This document shows, in pieces, positions 1 to 6,952 of a stretch of DNA of 17,634 nucleotides; position 1 is the first letter of the stretch, and each line of letters opens with the position of its first letter. The stretch covers positions 1-17,634 of the forward strand of contig JALRDC010000089.1 of the NCBI GenBank assembly GCA_023262245.1, given 5' to 3'. The notes under the pieces were generated by a model. It saw nothing but the letters and a program-made list of their open reading frames with translations, did no database searches and was not told the origin of the DNA. The DNA comes from Flavobacteriaceae bacterium. GTDB taxonomy: Bacteria; Bacteroidota; Bacteroidia; Flavobacteriales; Flavobacteriaceae. The position numbers were made by a program, and so were the translations under genes.

Positions 1-64
1 ATATAATCCCTTGACTTTATTTTGTCAATACATTAAAACAATTTTTATGAAAGGAAATATAAAT

Positions 65-589
65 ATGGAAAAACAAAAAAGAATAACACTTAACGCTGAC
101 AAGCGTAAAGTGATTGCTGATGTATTTCAAAACCATTTTGAAGATAATTCAAAATTTAAGAAAGCATGGCAACAAGCAAAAGAAACATACAATGATATGC
201 GTTCTATTGCAAAAACTAAAATTGATGTTTTAGTTAGAACTCATCAACCACAAGAAGATGTTGATACAATTAGAAATATGATCTCAAAGTATGGTCAAAG
301 TGGTGGCGACCTTTACCATGATAATTGTTTTTATGTTGAAACTGATACACCAAAAATAAGAGAAGATTATCATGGCGAAAAAAAAGAGTGCTATGATGAT
401 GTTCATATCAAGTTTGGCGACATGGATAAAGACTTTCTAACTTCTTATTATCGTGATGAGATGAAAGCAAAAGACATTGACGCAGATTATGATGTAAGAT
501 TAGGCGACAATTACGAAAAAAGAAATCCGACTTATTACAATTCCGAAAGTGCAGTAAATAAATTTTTGGGTTTCGGTAGTCGTAATGAT
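65..589 (+). other. Foreign-looking N-terminal module of the hybrid frame, possibly phage-derived
   Basis: This stretch encodes about 175 charged residues rich in Lys, Asp and Tyr, starting MEKQKRITLNADKRKVIADV and ending near NKFLGFGSRND. There is no signal peptide or membrane segment. Its codon use differs from the receptor that follows: all 8 glycines are GGT or GGC with no GGA, and all 10 arginines are AGA or CGT. The receptor part uses mostly GGA early on and freely uses CGA, CGC and CGG. It also has a clear Shine-Dalgarno-like AAGGA, unlike the other genes here. The style recalls hypothetical proteins of marine tailed phages, perhaps the nucleotide-modification-associated (Nmad5-like) group, but that is a guess from memory. 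The C-terminal end of this protein is presumably lost at the join. Confidence 0.5.
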
Positions 590-2785
590 GTAAGTATAGA
601 ATATATTGGTTTTGATAAAATCGAAATTAAGGACAAAACCATTCGTGCAGAAGAAGATTTGGGGATAATTCCTTTAAACATAGCTGCTGAATCTTTGGAG
701 GAAGTTGAACTCATTGGTGAACGAACAGAAGTTGAAATTCGCCTTGATAAACGCATTTATAATGTTGGTAAAGACATTACCGTTCGAGGAGGATCTGTGG
801 CCGATGTATTAGATAATGTTCCTTCAGTATCCGTTGATGTAGAAGGAAATATTTCTTTAAGAGGAAACGACAACGTGCGGATACTTATTAATGGAAAGCC
901 CTCAGGATTAGTAGGTTTATCTGGACCTCAGGGGTTGCGCTCACTTCCGGCGGAATCCATTGAAAAAGTAGAAGTGGTTACTTCCCCCTCAGCCCGATAC
1001 GAAGCTTCAGGAACTGCAGGTATCTTGAATGTAATTCTCAAAAAAGATGAATTGGAAGGATTTAATGGATCTTTCATTTTAAATGGTGGCTTTCCAACAA
1101 CCTACGGAGGAAATGCAACCTTGAATTGGAGAACAAAAAAATTGAATCTGTTCAGTACTACGTCCCTTAGAGATTCGGAATCTAGAGGAGGAGGTATTTT
1201 TGAAAGTGAAAATTTTGACCCTCTTCGATTTGTCAATGAAGATCGAGAATACAATCGAAATAGTAAAAGCGTTTTTTTTAACCTAGGTGCAGAATATTAT
1301 TTTGATGAAAAAACTTCTTTGACCTTAAGTGGTTTTGTTCGAAAAAGTAATAACGAAAGTAATAATATTACGGAAATTGTAAATCTTGATGCAAAGGGGC
1401 TTATTCTAGACAGATTCGGGCGTTTTCAAGATGAAGAAGAGGTTGACGATTCGCAACAATTCACAGCAAATTTTACAAAAAAGTTTGATGACAAAGGACA
1501 CGAACTCATCGTTGAGTTTCAAACCGAAACTAGCGGAGAAGACGAAAGTGATTTTGCAGAAAACACCCAAACCTTTAATCAAGAGTCTGAAAGTCTAGAA
1601 GACCAGCGCAGAACTCTTTTACAAATGGATTACGTATGGCCCATAAATGAAAAAACACAATTCGAATTAGGGTATCGCGGAAATTTTAGTTTTCAAGAAA
1701 CAGATTACAATGTTTTTGATTTATTAGAGGCTGGAAGGACTCCCAATGCAGAACTAACAAATTTCTTAGGATTTACGCAAAATGTAAATGCAGCTTATAC
1801 TCAGTTTGGACAAAAGATTGAGAATTTTTCCTATTTAATGGGACTTCGGATGGAAAAAACCCATATTGAAATAGATCAAAAAACAGCAAATATTTTTAAA
1901 GAAAAGGATTACACAGACTGGTTTCCAACATTAAATCTTTCCTATGAATTTAATGAAAAAGAAAATGTTACTCTGGGCTACAGCAGACGCATAAGACGTC
2001 CGCGGTCTTGGTCGTTAAATCCATTTAGATCGTTAACCAGTCTTACCTTCTTTAGACAAGGTAATCCCGACTTAGATCCCTCCTACTCGAATTTGGTGGA
2101 CTTAGGATATCTAAAGCGTTGGGATAAATTTACCTTTAATGGTTCTGTATATTATCAGAAAGCAACACAGGTCATTGAAAGAATAACTGAGGCTACAGGT
2201 GCCCTGGTTATAGTAAGTCAGGATCCCTTAGTTGAACTTCCAGAATTTAGATCTACCTCAGTAAACTTATCAGAGAATATTAGAACAGGAACTGAGTTTA
2301 CCTTGACGTACACTCCCAAGCGAAGAGTACGAATAAGCGGGAACTTTAATCTCTTTAACTCAGAGACTATAGGGACTTATAATGGAGCCTCCTTAGATCG
2401 AGAAATTGTAAGCTGGTTTGCCAGAATTAATAGTAGTTTTCCACTACCCTTTGGAATCAACACACAATTAAGAGGATTTTATTTTGGTCCTCGAGCAAAT
2501 GCACAAACAGAGTCTAAAGGAATCTTTAGGTTCTCTGGAGCGTTGAATAAGAATATTTTCAAAAACAAAGGAACCTTATCTTTTCAGGCAAGCGATATTT
2601 TAAATTCTTCAATAAGAAAGAGTACTACGGAGACTGCAGACTTTAGAAATTATACAGAATTTCAATGGAGACAGCCCTCTTATATAATGACCTTTACCTA
2701 TCGTATTAACGAAAGAAAAATGGATCGAAAAAGGAATCGTAACCAAGGTTTTGGTGGTGATGAGGGAGAAGGACCAGACTTCTAA
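65..2785 (+). CDS. Hybrid frame: unknown N-terminal module joined to a TonB-dependent receptor
   Basis: One uninterrupted frame joins two unrelated proteins. From about residue 176 (counting from the ATG at 65) it matches the end of a carboxypeptidase-regulatory-like domain (VSIEYIGFDKIEI). A TonB plug follows (RIYNVGKDITVRGG, SVADVLDNVPSVSVDVEGN, VRILINGKPSG, PAESIEKVEVVTSPSARYEA), then a long beta-barrel ending in GEGPDF, with the terminal Phe usual for outer-membrane barrels. This fits the Bacteroidota receptors with an OMP_b-brl_3-type barrel; the substrate cannot be told. The signal peptide and most of the regulatory-like domain are missing, and the residues before the join have no hydrophobic export signal, so the hybrid could not reach the outer membrane. 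Starts at TTG 11 and ATG 47 are in frame, but ATG 65 has an AAGGA about 10 bases upstream. I infer an assembly chimera or a broken receptor gene; the receptor identity itself is secure. Confidence 0.8.
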   Translation: MEKQKRITLNADKRKVIADVFQNHFEDNSKFKKAWQQAKETYNDMRSIAKTKIDVLVRTHQPQEDVDTIRNMISKYGQSGGDLYHDNCFYVETDTPKIREDYHGEKKECYDDVHIKFGDMDKDFLTSYYRDEMKAKDIDADYDVRLGDNYEKRNPTYYNSESAVNKFLGFGSRNDVSIEYIGFDKIEIKDKTIRAEEDLGIIPLNIAAESLEEVELIGERTEVEIRLDKRIYNVGKDITVRGGSVADVLDNVPSVSVDVEGNISLRGNDNVRILINGKPSGLVGLSGPQGLRSLPAESIEKVEVVTSPSARYEASGTAGILNVILKKDELEGFNGSFILNGGFPTTYGGNATLNWRTKKLNLFSTTSLRDSESRGGGIFESENFDPLRFVNEDREYNRNSKSVFFNLGAEYYFDEKTSLTLSGFVRKSNNESNNITEIVNLDAKGLILDRFGRFQDEEEVDDSQQFTANFTKKFDDKGHELIVEFQTETSGEDESDFAENTQTFNQESESLEDQRRTLLQMDYVWPINEKTQFELGYRGNFSFQETDYNVFDLLEAGRTPNAELTNFLGFTQNVNAAYTQFGQKIENFSYLMGLRMEKTHIEIDQKTANIFKEKDYTDWFPTLNLSYEFNEKENVTLGYSRRIRRPRSWSLNPFRSLTSLTFFRQGNPDLDPSYSNLVDLGYLKRWDKFTFNGSVYYQKATQVIERITEATGALVIVSQDPLVELPEFRSTSVNLSENIRTGTEFTLTYTPKRRVRISGNFNLFNSETIGTYNGASLDREIVSWFARINSSFPLPFGINTQLRGFYFGPRANAQTESKGIFRFSGALNKNIFKNKGTLSFQASDILNSSIRKSTTETADFRNYTEFQWRQPSYIMTFTYRINERKMDRKRNRNQGFGGDEGEGPDF

Positions 2786-2795
2786 GACAAAAAAA

Positions 2796-2813
2796 AGGAG
2801 CTTTATTGCTCCT
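2796..2813. terminator. Bidirectional rho-independent terminator
   Basis: AGGAGC and GCTCCT form a 6-bp stem around a TTTATT loop. The plus-strand side is followed by a T-rich stretch, and the hairpin is preceded by eight A residues (2789-2796), which read as a T-run on the minus strand. It lies 11 bases after the receptor stop and just beyond the stop of the convergent 57-residue gene, so it can serve both. Confidence 0.75.
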
Positions 2814-2817
2814 CTAT

Positions 2818-2991
2818 TTATTTCTTTTGTTTTTCAACTTCCACTTTCCTCCCGTACTTAATGTATTCTCTTAAAGCCCCGATTAACCAATAAGGGATTA
2901 CAAAAGTGAGCAAAAAAATCATTAACCAAAAGCCAATGGTAAGTATGGTTAGAAAAGAAAGAAATCCTAGGTACTGATCAAATTCAAACAT
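2818..2991 (-). CDS. Small membrane protein, 57 residues, unknown function
   Basis: This short frame runs from ATG (2989-2991) to TAA (2818-2820) on the minus strand. It starts MFEFDQYLGFLSFLTILTIG, continues with a long hydrophobic stretch (FWLMIFLLTFVIPYWLIGAL), and ends in a basic tail (REYIKYGRKVEVEKQKK). The layout suggests one long or two closely packed membrane helices with the positive tail in the cytoplasm. Support for a real gene is positional as well as compositional: the stop lies 5 bases from a terminator that works in this direction, and a TATTTTTG promoter-like box lies 19 bases upstream of the ATG. I do not recognise a named family. It could be a lineage-specific flavobacterial small protein. 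Confidence 0.65.
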   Translation of the reverse strand: MFEFDQYLGFLSFLTILTIGFWLMIFLLTFVIPYWLIGALREYIKYGRKVEVEKQKK

Positions 2992-3009
2992 TGGTTCGTT
3001 TTATTAGTA

Positions 3010-3017
3010 CAAAAATA
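3010..3017 (-). promoter_or_regulatory. Candidate -7 promoter box for the 57-residue gene
   Basis: The minus strand reads TATTTTTG, an exact match to the Bacteroidota -7 consensus TAnnTTTG, 19 bases upstream of the ATG. No convincing -33 TTG lies at the usual spacing, and the surrounding sequence is very AT-rich, so chance matches are likely. Confidence 0.4.
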
Positions 3018-3113
3018 AGGTTTTTTTTCAATTTTATTTTCTTAAAATAAAAATTTAAGCACGCTTTTCAACAAATATTTTCCCCATTTTAAAAGCGTTT
3101 CTATGAAACCTAG

Positions 3114-3121
3114 TATTTTTG
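3114..3121 (+). promoter_or_regulatory. Candidate -7 promoter box for fumC
   Basis: TATTTTTG matches the Bacteroidota -7 consensus TAnnTTTG and ends 17 bases before the fumC ATG, which would give a very short leader. The same box occurs in divergent orientation about 100 bases away for the 57-residue gene. The -33 element is weak. Between the two boxes there is only AT-rich sequence, with one imperfect AT palindrome (3031-3053). Confidence 0.42.
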
Positions 3122-3138
3122 TATTAAAATAATTATAG

Positions 3139-4533
3139 ATGGAATATCGGATAGAAAAGGATACTCTAGGAGAAGTAAAAGTCCCTAAAGAAGTATACTG
3201 GGGAGCTCAGACGGAACGTTCTAGAAACAATTTTAAAATAGGTGCCCCAGCATCTATGCCTTTAGAAGTTGTTTATGGTTTTGCCTATCTAAAAAAAGCT
3301 GCTGCCTATACAAATTGTGATTTAAAAGTATTAACCGCAGAAAAGCGAGATCTAATAGCTAGAGTATGTGATGAAATACTATCCGGAGCCTTAGACGATC
3401 AATTTCCCTTGGTGATATGGCAAACAGGTTCTGGAACTCAGAGTAATATGAATGTAAATGAGGTGATTGCCAATCGTGCACAAGTACTTTCAGGAAATAC
3501 ACTTGGCGAAGGTGAAAAAATCCTAGCACCCAATGATGATGTCAATAAATCCCAATCTTCTAACGATACCTTTCCAACGGGTATGCATATCGCTACTTAT
3601 AAAAAAATCGTAGAGGTTACCCTCCCAGGTTTAAAACATTTGCGTGCTGCTTTAGATCAAAAGGCCAAAGCTTTTCAGAAGGTTGTTAAAATAGGAAGAA
3701 CCCATCTAATGGATGCCACACCCCTCACCCTTGGACAAGAATTTTCAGGCTATGTAGCCCAGTTAGATTACGGTATTAAAGCATTAGAATTTTCTTTAAA
3801 ACATCTCAGTGAAATCGCCTTAGGAGGAACAGCGGTTGGAACGGGCATTAATACTCCTAAAGGATATTCTGAAAAGGTAGCAGCATACATCGCTAAATTT
3901 ACTGGTTTACCTTTTGTCAGTGCGCCAAATAAATTTGAAGCACTAGCTGCGCACGATGCAATGGTGGCAACCCATGGAGCTTTAAAGCAAATTGCTGTTT
4001 CCCTAAATAAAATTGCAAATGATATCCGTTTAATGGCTTCTGGACCCCGTTCAGGAATAGGGGAGCTCATTATTCCAGCAAATGAACCCGGGAGTTCCAT
4101 CATGCCTGGGAAAGTAAATCCCACCCAGTGTGAAGCACTGACTATGGTCTGTGCTCAAGTTATGGGTAATGATGTAGCGGTGAGTATGGGAGGAACTCAA
4201 GGGCATTATGAATTGAATGTATTTAAACCCATGATGGCTGCTAACCTAATTCAATCGGCTCAACTACTTGGAGATGCTAGTATGAGTTTTACAGAAAATT
4301 GTGTCATCGGCATTGAACCCAATCACAAACGCATTGATGCACTAGTTCAAAACTCTTTGATGCTGGTTACTGCATTGAACACTAAAATTGGATACTACAA
4401 GGCAGCCGAAATAGCGAACAAAGCACACGATGAAGGAACAACCCTTAAAGAAGCTTGCCTTGATTTGGGCTATTTAACTGCGGAAGAATTTGACCAATGG
4501 GTTCGTCCTGAAGAAATGACGGGAAATGACTAA
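3139..4533 (+). CDS. fumC: Class II fumarate hydratase (fumarase C)
   Basis: This enzyme carries out the reversible hydration of fumarate to L-malate in the TCA cycle; it is a cytosolic, iron-free homotetramer. Its 464 residues are the usual length for class II fumarases. Visible motifs are TGSGTQSNMNVNEV (96-109), NKSQSSNDTFPTGMH (136-150), the active-site His189 in GRTHLMDATPLTLGQ, and the fumarate-lyase signature GSSIMPGKVNP from residue 318, with catalytic Ser319 in the flexible loop. These separate it from aspartase and argininosuccinate lyase, and the TGSGTQSNMN form favours fumarase. The ATG at 3139 gives the standard MEYRIEKDTLGEVKVP N-terminus. The following acetyltransferase gene overlaps its stop by 8 bases, so the two are probably one transcript. 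Confidence 0.96.
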   Translation: MEYRIEKDTLGEVKVPKEVYWGAQTERSRNNFKIGAPASMPLEVVYGFAYLKKAAAYTNCDLKVLTAEKRDLIARVCDEILSGALDDQFPLVIWQTGSGTQSNMNVNEVIANRAQVLSGNTLGEGEKILAPNDDVNKSQSSNDTFPTGMHIATYKKIVEVTLPGLKHLRAALDQKAKAFQKVVKIGRTHLMDATPLTLGQEFSGYVAQLDYGIKALEFSLKHLSEIALGGTAVGTGINTPKGYSEKVAAYIAKFTGLPFVSAPNKFEALAAHDAMVATHGALKQIAVSLNKIANDIRLMASGPRSGIGELIIPANEPGSSIMPGKVNPTQCEALTMVCAQVMGNDVAVSMGGTQGHYELNVFKPMMAANLIQSAQLLGDASMSFTENCVIGIEPNHKRIDALVQNSLMLVTALNTKIGYYKAAEIANKAHDEGTTLKEACLDLGYLTAEEFDQWVRPEEMTGND

Positions 4534-4993
4534 ACTTGACTTTAGAAAATTTGCTTCTGAAGACGCTTTCATTTTTAAAGCACTCAATATCGAATGGTTG
4601 GAGACTTATTTTGAAGTTGAACCCATAGATGATCGTGTATTAAGTAATCCCCAAAGCGAAATTTTAGATACTGGTGGGTTCATTATTATGGCAGAACTAA
4701 ACGGAGTAACGATTGGCACCTTTGCTTATATTAAAAAGGGAGCAAAATTATTCGAATTTAGCAAAATGGCTATTGATCCCAAATATAGAGGTCAAGGCTA
4801 TGGAAATGTCATGATGCAATTTGCAATTGACTTTGCTGAAAAACACCATTGGGAAAAAATTATTCTTTACTCGAGTACCCTACTAGAAAACTCTATTTAC
4901 CTCTACCGAAAATACGGTTTTAAAGAAGTTCCAATGGAAGCTGACGTAATATATTCGCGTGGAAATATTAAAATGGAGTTAACCCTTGACTAA
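4526..4993 (+). CDS. GNAT-family N-acetyltransferase
   Basis: This is a 155-residue GCN5-related acetyltransferase that would transfer acetyl from acetyl-CoA to an amine; the substrate cannot be told. Motif A is clear: MAIDPKYRGQGYGNVMMQFA, with the acetyl-CoA pyrophosphate-binding R-G-Q-G-Y-G at residues 88-93. The C-terminal motif IYLYRKYGFKEVP is the usual motif B end. The start ATG lies inside the last codons of fumC, an 8-base overlap that suggests translational coupling. Its stop overlaps the stop of the convergent ettA gene, with no terminator between them. There is no signal peptide or membrane segment, so it is cytosolic. Confidence 0.88.
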   Translation: MTKLDFRKFASEDAFIFKALNIEWLETYFEVEPIDDRVLSNPQSEILDTGGFIIMAELNGVTIGTFAYIKKGAKLFEFSKMAIDPKYRGQGYGNVMMQFAIDFAEKHHWEKIILYSSTLLENSIYLYRKYGFKEVPMEADVIYSRGNIKMELTLD

Positions 4994-6684
4994 TCTCGTG
5001 TTAGTTTTCGGTATTGAATTCTTCTTGGCATGATATCCTGACCTAAGCGCTTCTTCTTATTTTCCTCATAATCCGAATACGAGCCTTCAAAAAAGTAAAC
5101 TTGCGAATCCCCTTCAAAGGCAAGGATATGAGTACAAATTCGATCTAAAAACCAACGGTCGTGAGAAATCACCACAGCGCAACCAGCAAAGTTTTCCAAA
5201 CCTTCTTCTAAAGCGCGAAGGGTATTCACATCTAAATCGTTTGTGGGTTCATCTAGAAGTAAAACATTTCCCTCTTCTTTTAATGTCATCGCTAAATGGA
5301 GTCTGTTTCTTTCTCCTCCGGATAGGGAAGCCACCTTTTTATTTTGCTCGCTACCACTAAAATTAAATCGGCTAAGAAAAGCTCTAGAATTGACCTGCCT
5401 TCCTCCAAGCATAATCAATTCTTGCTCATCACTAAAATTTTGCCAAATTGATTTTTCAGGATTAATATTGGAATGGGATTGGTCAACATAAGCAAGTTTT
5501 ACAGTATCCCCGACGGTAAACGTCCCCCCATCAGGGTTTTCTTCACCCATTATCATTTTAAATACAGTAGATTTTCCAGCTCCGTTGGGTCCGATAACTC
5601 CTACGATTCCTGCTTGAGGCAAGTTGAAATTGAGGTCATCGTACAAGAGCTTCTCTCCAAAAGACTTTGCAACCTTTGAAGCTTCGATTACATTCGTGCC
5701 TAAACGGGGTCCATTAGGAATAAAAATTTCCAATTTTTCATCAACTTGTTTCTGGTCCTGACTCATTAACTTATCATAATTTGCCAAACGAGCTTTCTGT
5801 TTGGTTTGCCTTCCTTTAGGCGCCATACGGACCCATTCCAACTCTCGTTCTAATGTTTTTTGACGTTTTGAAGATTGTTTTTGTTCTTGTGCTAAACGCT
5901 TGGATTTTTGATCCAACCAGGAAGAGTAATTACCTTTCCATGGAATCCCTTCACCTCGATCCAGCTCTAAAATCCATCCCGCTACATTATCCAGAAAGTA
6001 ACGATCGTGTGTTACCGCAATTACCGTTCCTTGATATTGAGCTAAATGATGTTCTAACCAATGAACAGATTCTGCGTCTAGATGGTTGGTGGGTTCGTCC
6101 AAAAGCAATACCTCTGGTTTCTGCAATAGCAAGCGACAAAGGGCCACACGGCGGCGTTCCCCCCCAGAAAGAACACTGATCTTTTGATCACTAGGAGGAG
6201 TTCTTAAGGCGTCCATTGCTATTTCAAGCTGTGTGTCCAGTTCCCAAGCATTTGCCGAATCAATCTCATCTTGTAGTTGAGCTTGACGATCCATGAGTTG
6301 CTGCATTTTATCTGCATTTTCATAAACCTCTGGGAGCCCAAACTGATCATTGATTTTATTGTATTCGTCTAGTATTGCTACAGTCGTGGCAACTCCTTCT
6401 TTGACCACTTCTAAAACAGTTTTCTCTTCATCGAGTTCAGGCTCTTGTTCAAGGTAGCCTACTTTATATTCATTTGAAAAGATTACATCTCCCTGAAAAT
6501 CTTTATCTAAACCAGCAATGATTTTTAATAGAGTGGATTTTCCTGATCCATTGAGTCCAAGAATACCGATTTTAGCTCCATAAAAAAAGCTTAAATAAAT
6601 ATTCTTTAAAACAGGTTGATTGGCACTGGGATAGGTCTTTGATACCCCATTCATCGAAAAGATAACCTTTTTATCGTCTGACAT
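4990..6684 (-). CDS. ettA: Energy-dependent translational throttle protein EttA (ABC-F ATPase)
   Basis: This is a soluble ABC-F protein with two ATPase domains and no membrane part. In E. coli, EttA binds the ribosomal E site and gates entry into elongation according to the ATP/ADP ratio. Domain 1 has Walker A GLNGSGKST (43-51), signature LSGGERRR (172-179) and Walker B VLLLDEPTN with Glu197. Domain 2 has Walker A GPNGAGKST (365-373), LSGGERNR (454-461) and LLLDEPTND with Glu479. The insert between them carries the P-site tRNA-interacting linker (MAPKGRQTKQKARLANYD). The 564 residues and the arm around residues 90-140 fit EttA rather than Uup or resistance ABC-F proteins. It starts 1 base after the small membrane gene at 6686, so they are probably co-transcribed, and it runs into the acetyltransferase gene at its 3' end. 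Confidence 0.94.
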   Translation of the reverse strand: MSDDKKVIFSMNGVSKTYPSANQPVLKNIYLSFFYGAKIGILGLNGSGKSTLLKIIAGLDKDFQGDVIFSNEYKVGYLEQEPELDEEKTVLEVVKEGVATTVAILDEYNKINDQFGLPEVYENADKMQQLMDRQAQLQDEIDSANAWELDTQLEIAMDALRTPPSDQKISVLSGGERRRVALCRLLLQKPEVLLLDEPTNHLDAESVHWLEHHLAQYQGTVIAVTHDRYFLDNVAGWILELDRGEGIPWKGNYSSWLDQKSKRLAQEQKQSSKRQKTLERELEWVRMAPKGRQTKQKARLANYDKLMSQDQKQVDEKLEIFIPNGPRLGTNVIEASKVAKSFGEKLLYDDLNFNLPQAGIVGVIGPNGAGKSTVFKMIMGEENPDGGTFTVGDTVKLAYVDQSHSNINPEKSIWQNFSDEQELIMLGGRQVNSRAFLSRFNFSGSEQNKKVASLSGGERNRLHLAMTLKEEGNVLLLDEPTNDLDVNTLRALEEGLENFAGCAVVISHDRWFLDRICTHILAFEGDSQVYFFEGSYSDYEENKKKRLGQDIMPRRIQYRKLTRD

Positions 6685-6685
6685 A

Positions 6686-6865
6686 TTAAATTCTTCCTCT
6701 TAAGGCATTAAATGCCCAAGCTATGGCATAAAACCCTACTCCAGCAGTAGAGAAGCCAATAGCATAATCGGGGTACTTTAACACACCTATTAGAATTAAT
6801 GCGCTTCCTATTATTGCTATGAATAATGCGGAATAGCCTACAATTTTATTTTTATTTAAACCCAT
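6686..6865 (-). CDS. Small two-helix membrane protein upstream of ettA (CAL67264-like)
   Basis: It encodes 59 residues from the ATG at 6863-6865 (MGLNKNKIVGYSALFIAIIG...). A first hydrophobic helix (VGYSALFIAIIGSALILIGV) is followed by a KYPDYA turn, a second helix (GFSTAGVGFYAIAWAFNAL) and a short basic end (RGRI). The pattern, especially KYPDY and FNALRGR, resembles what I recall as the CAL67264 family of Bacteroidota membrane proteins; its function is unknown. A longer frame would begin at a TTG at 6886, but the ATG gives the family-like N-terminus. It lies 1 base upstream of ettA and is divergent from the carboxylase gene. No exact TAnnTTTG box is present upstream, only TATTTGTTTTG. Confidence 0.8.
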   Translation of the reverse strand: MGLNKNKIVGYSALFIAIIGSALILIGVLKYPDYAIGFSTAGVGFYAIAWAFNALRGRI

Positions 6866-6926
6866 ATTTGTTTCTATCCAAAACAAATATCGAACATTTA
6901 TTTAAAATGACACCTATAGAAATTAG

Positions 6927-6934
6927 TACTTTAG
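6927..6934 (+). promoter_or_regulatory. Possible -7 promoter box for the carboxylase beta gene
   Basis: TACTTTAG matches TAnnTTTG at all fixed positions but one and ends 18 bases before the ATG at 6953. There is no clear -33 element. The call is weak and rests on position in the only gap between two divergent genes. Confidence 0.25.
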
Positions 6935-6952
6935 CAAAGTCATTATATCAAC

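Noticed and set aside
11..64. Extension of the first frame to TTG 11 or ATG 47
   Set aside because: The added residues look like untranslated leader, and the ATG at 65 has the Shine-Dalgarno-like AAGGA at a good distance.
3031..3053. AT-only inverted repeat as an operator or hairpin
   Set aside because: The pairing is imperfect and made almost wholly of A and T in an AT-rich gap, so chance is likely.
6866..6886. TTG start adding seven residues to the small membrane protein
   Set aside because: The ATG at 6863-6865 gives the expected family-like N-terminus, and TTG starts are rare.
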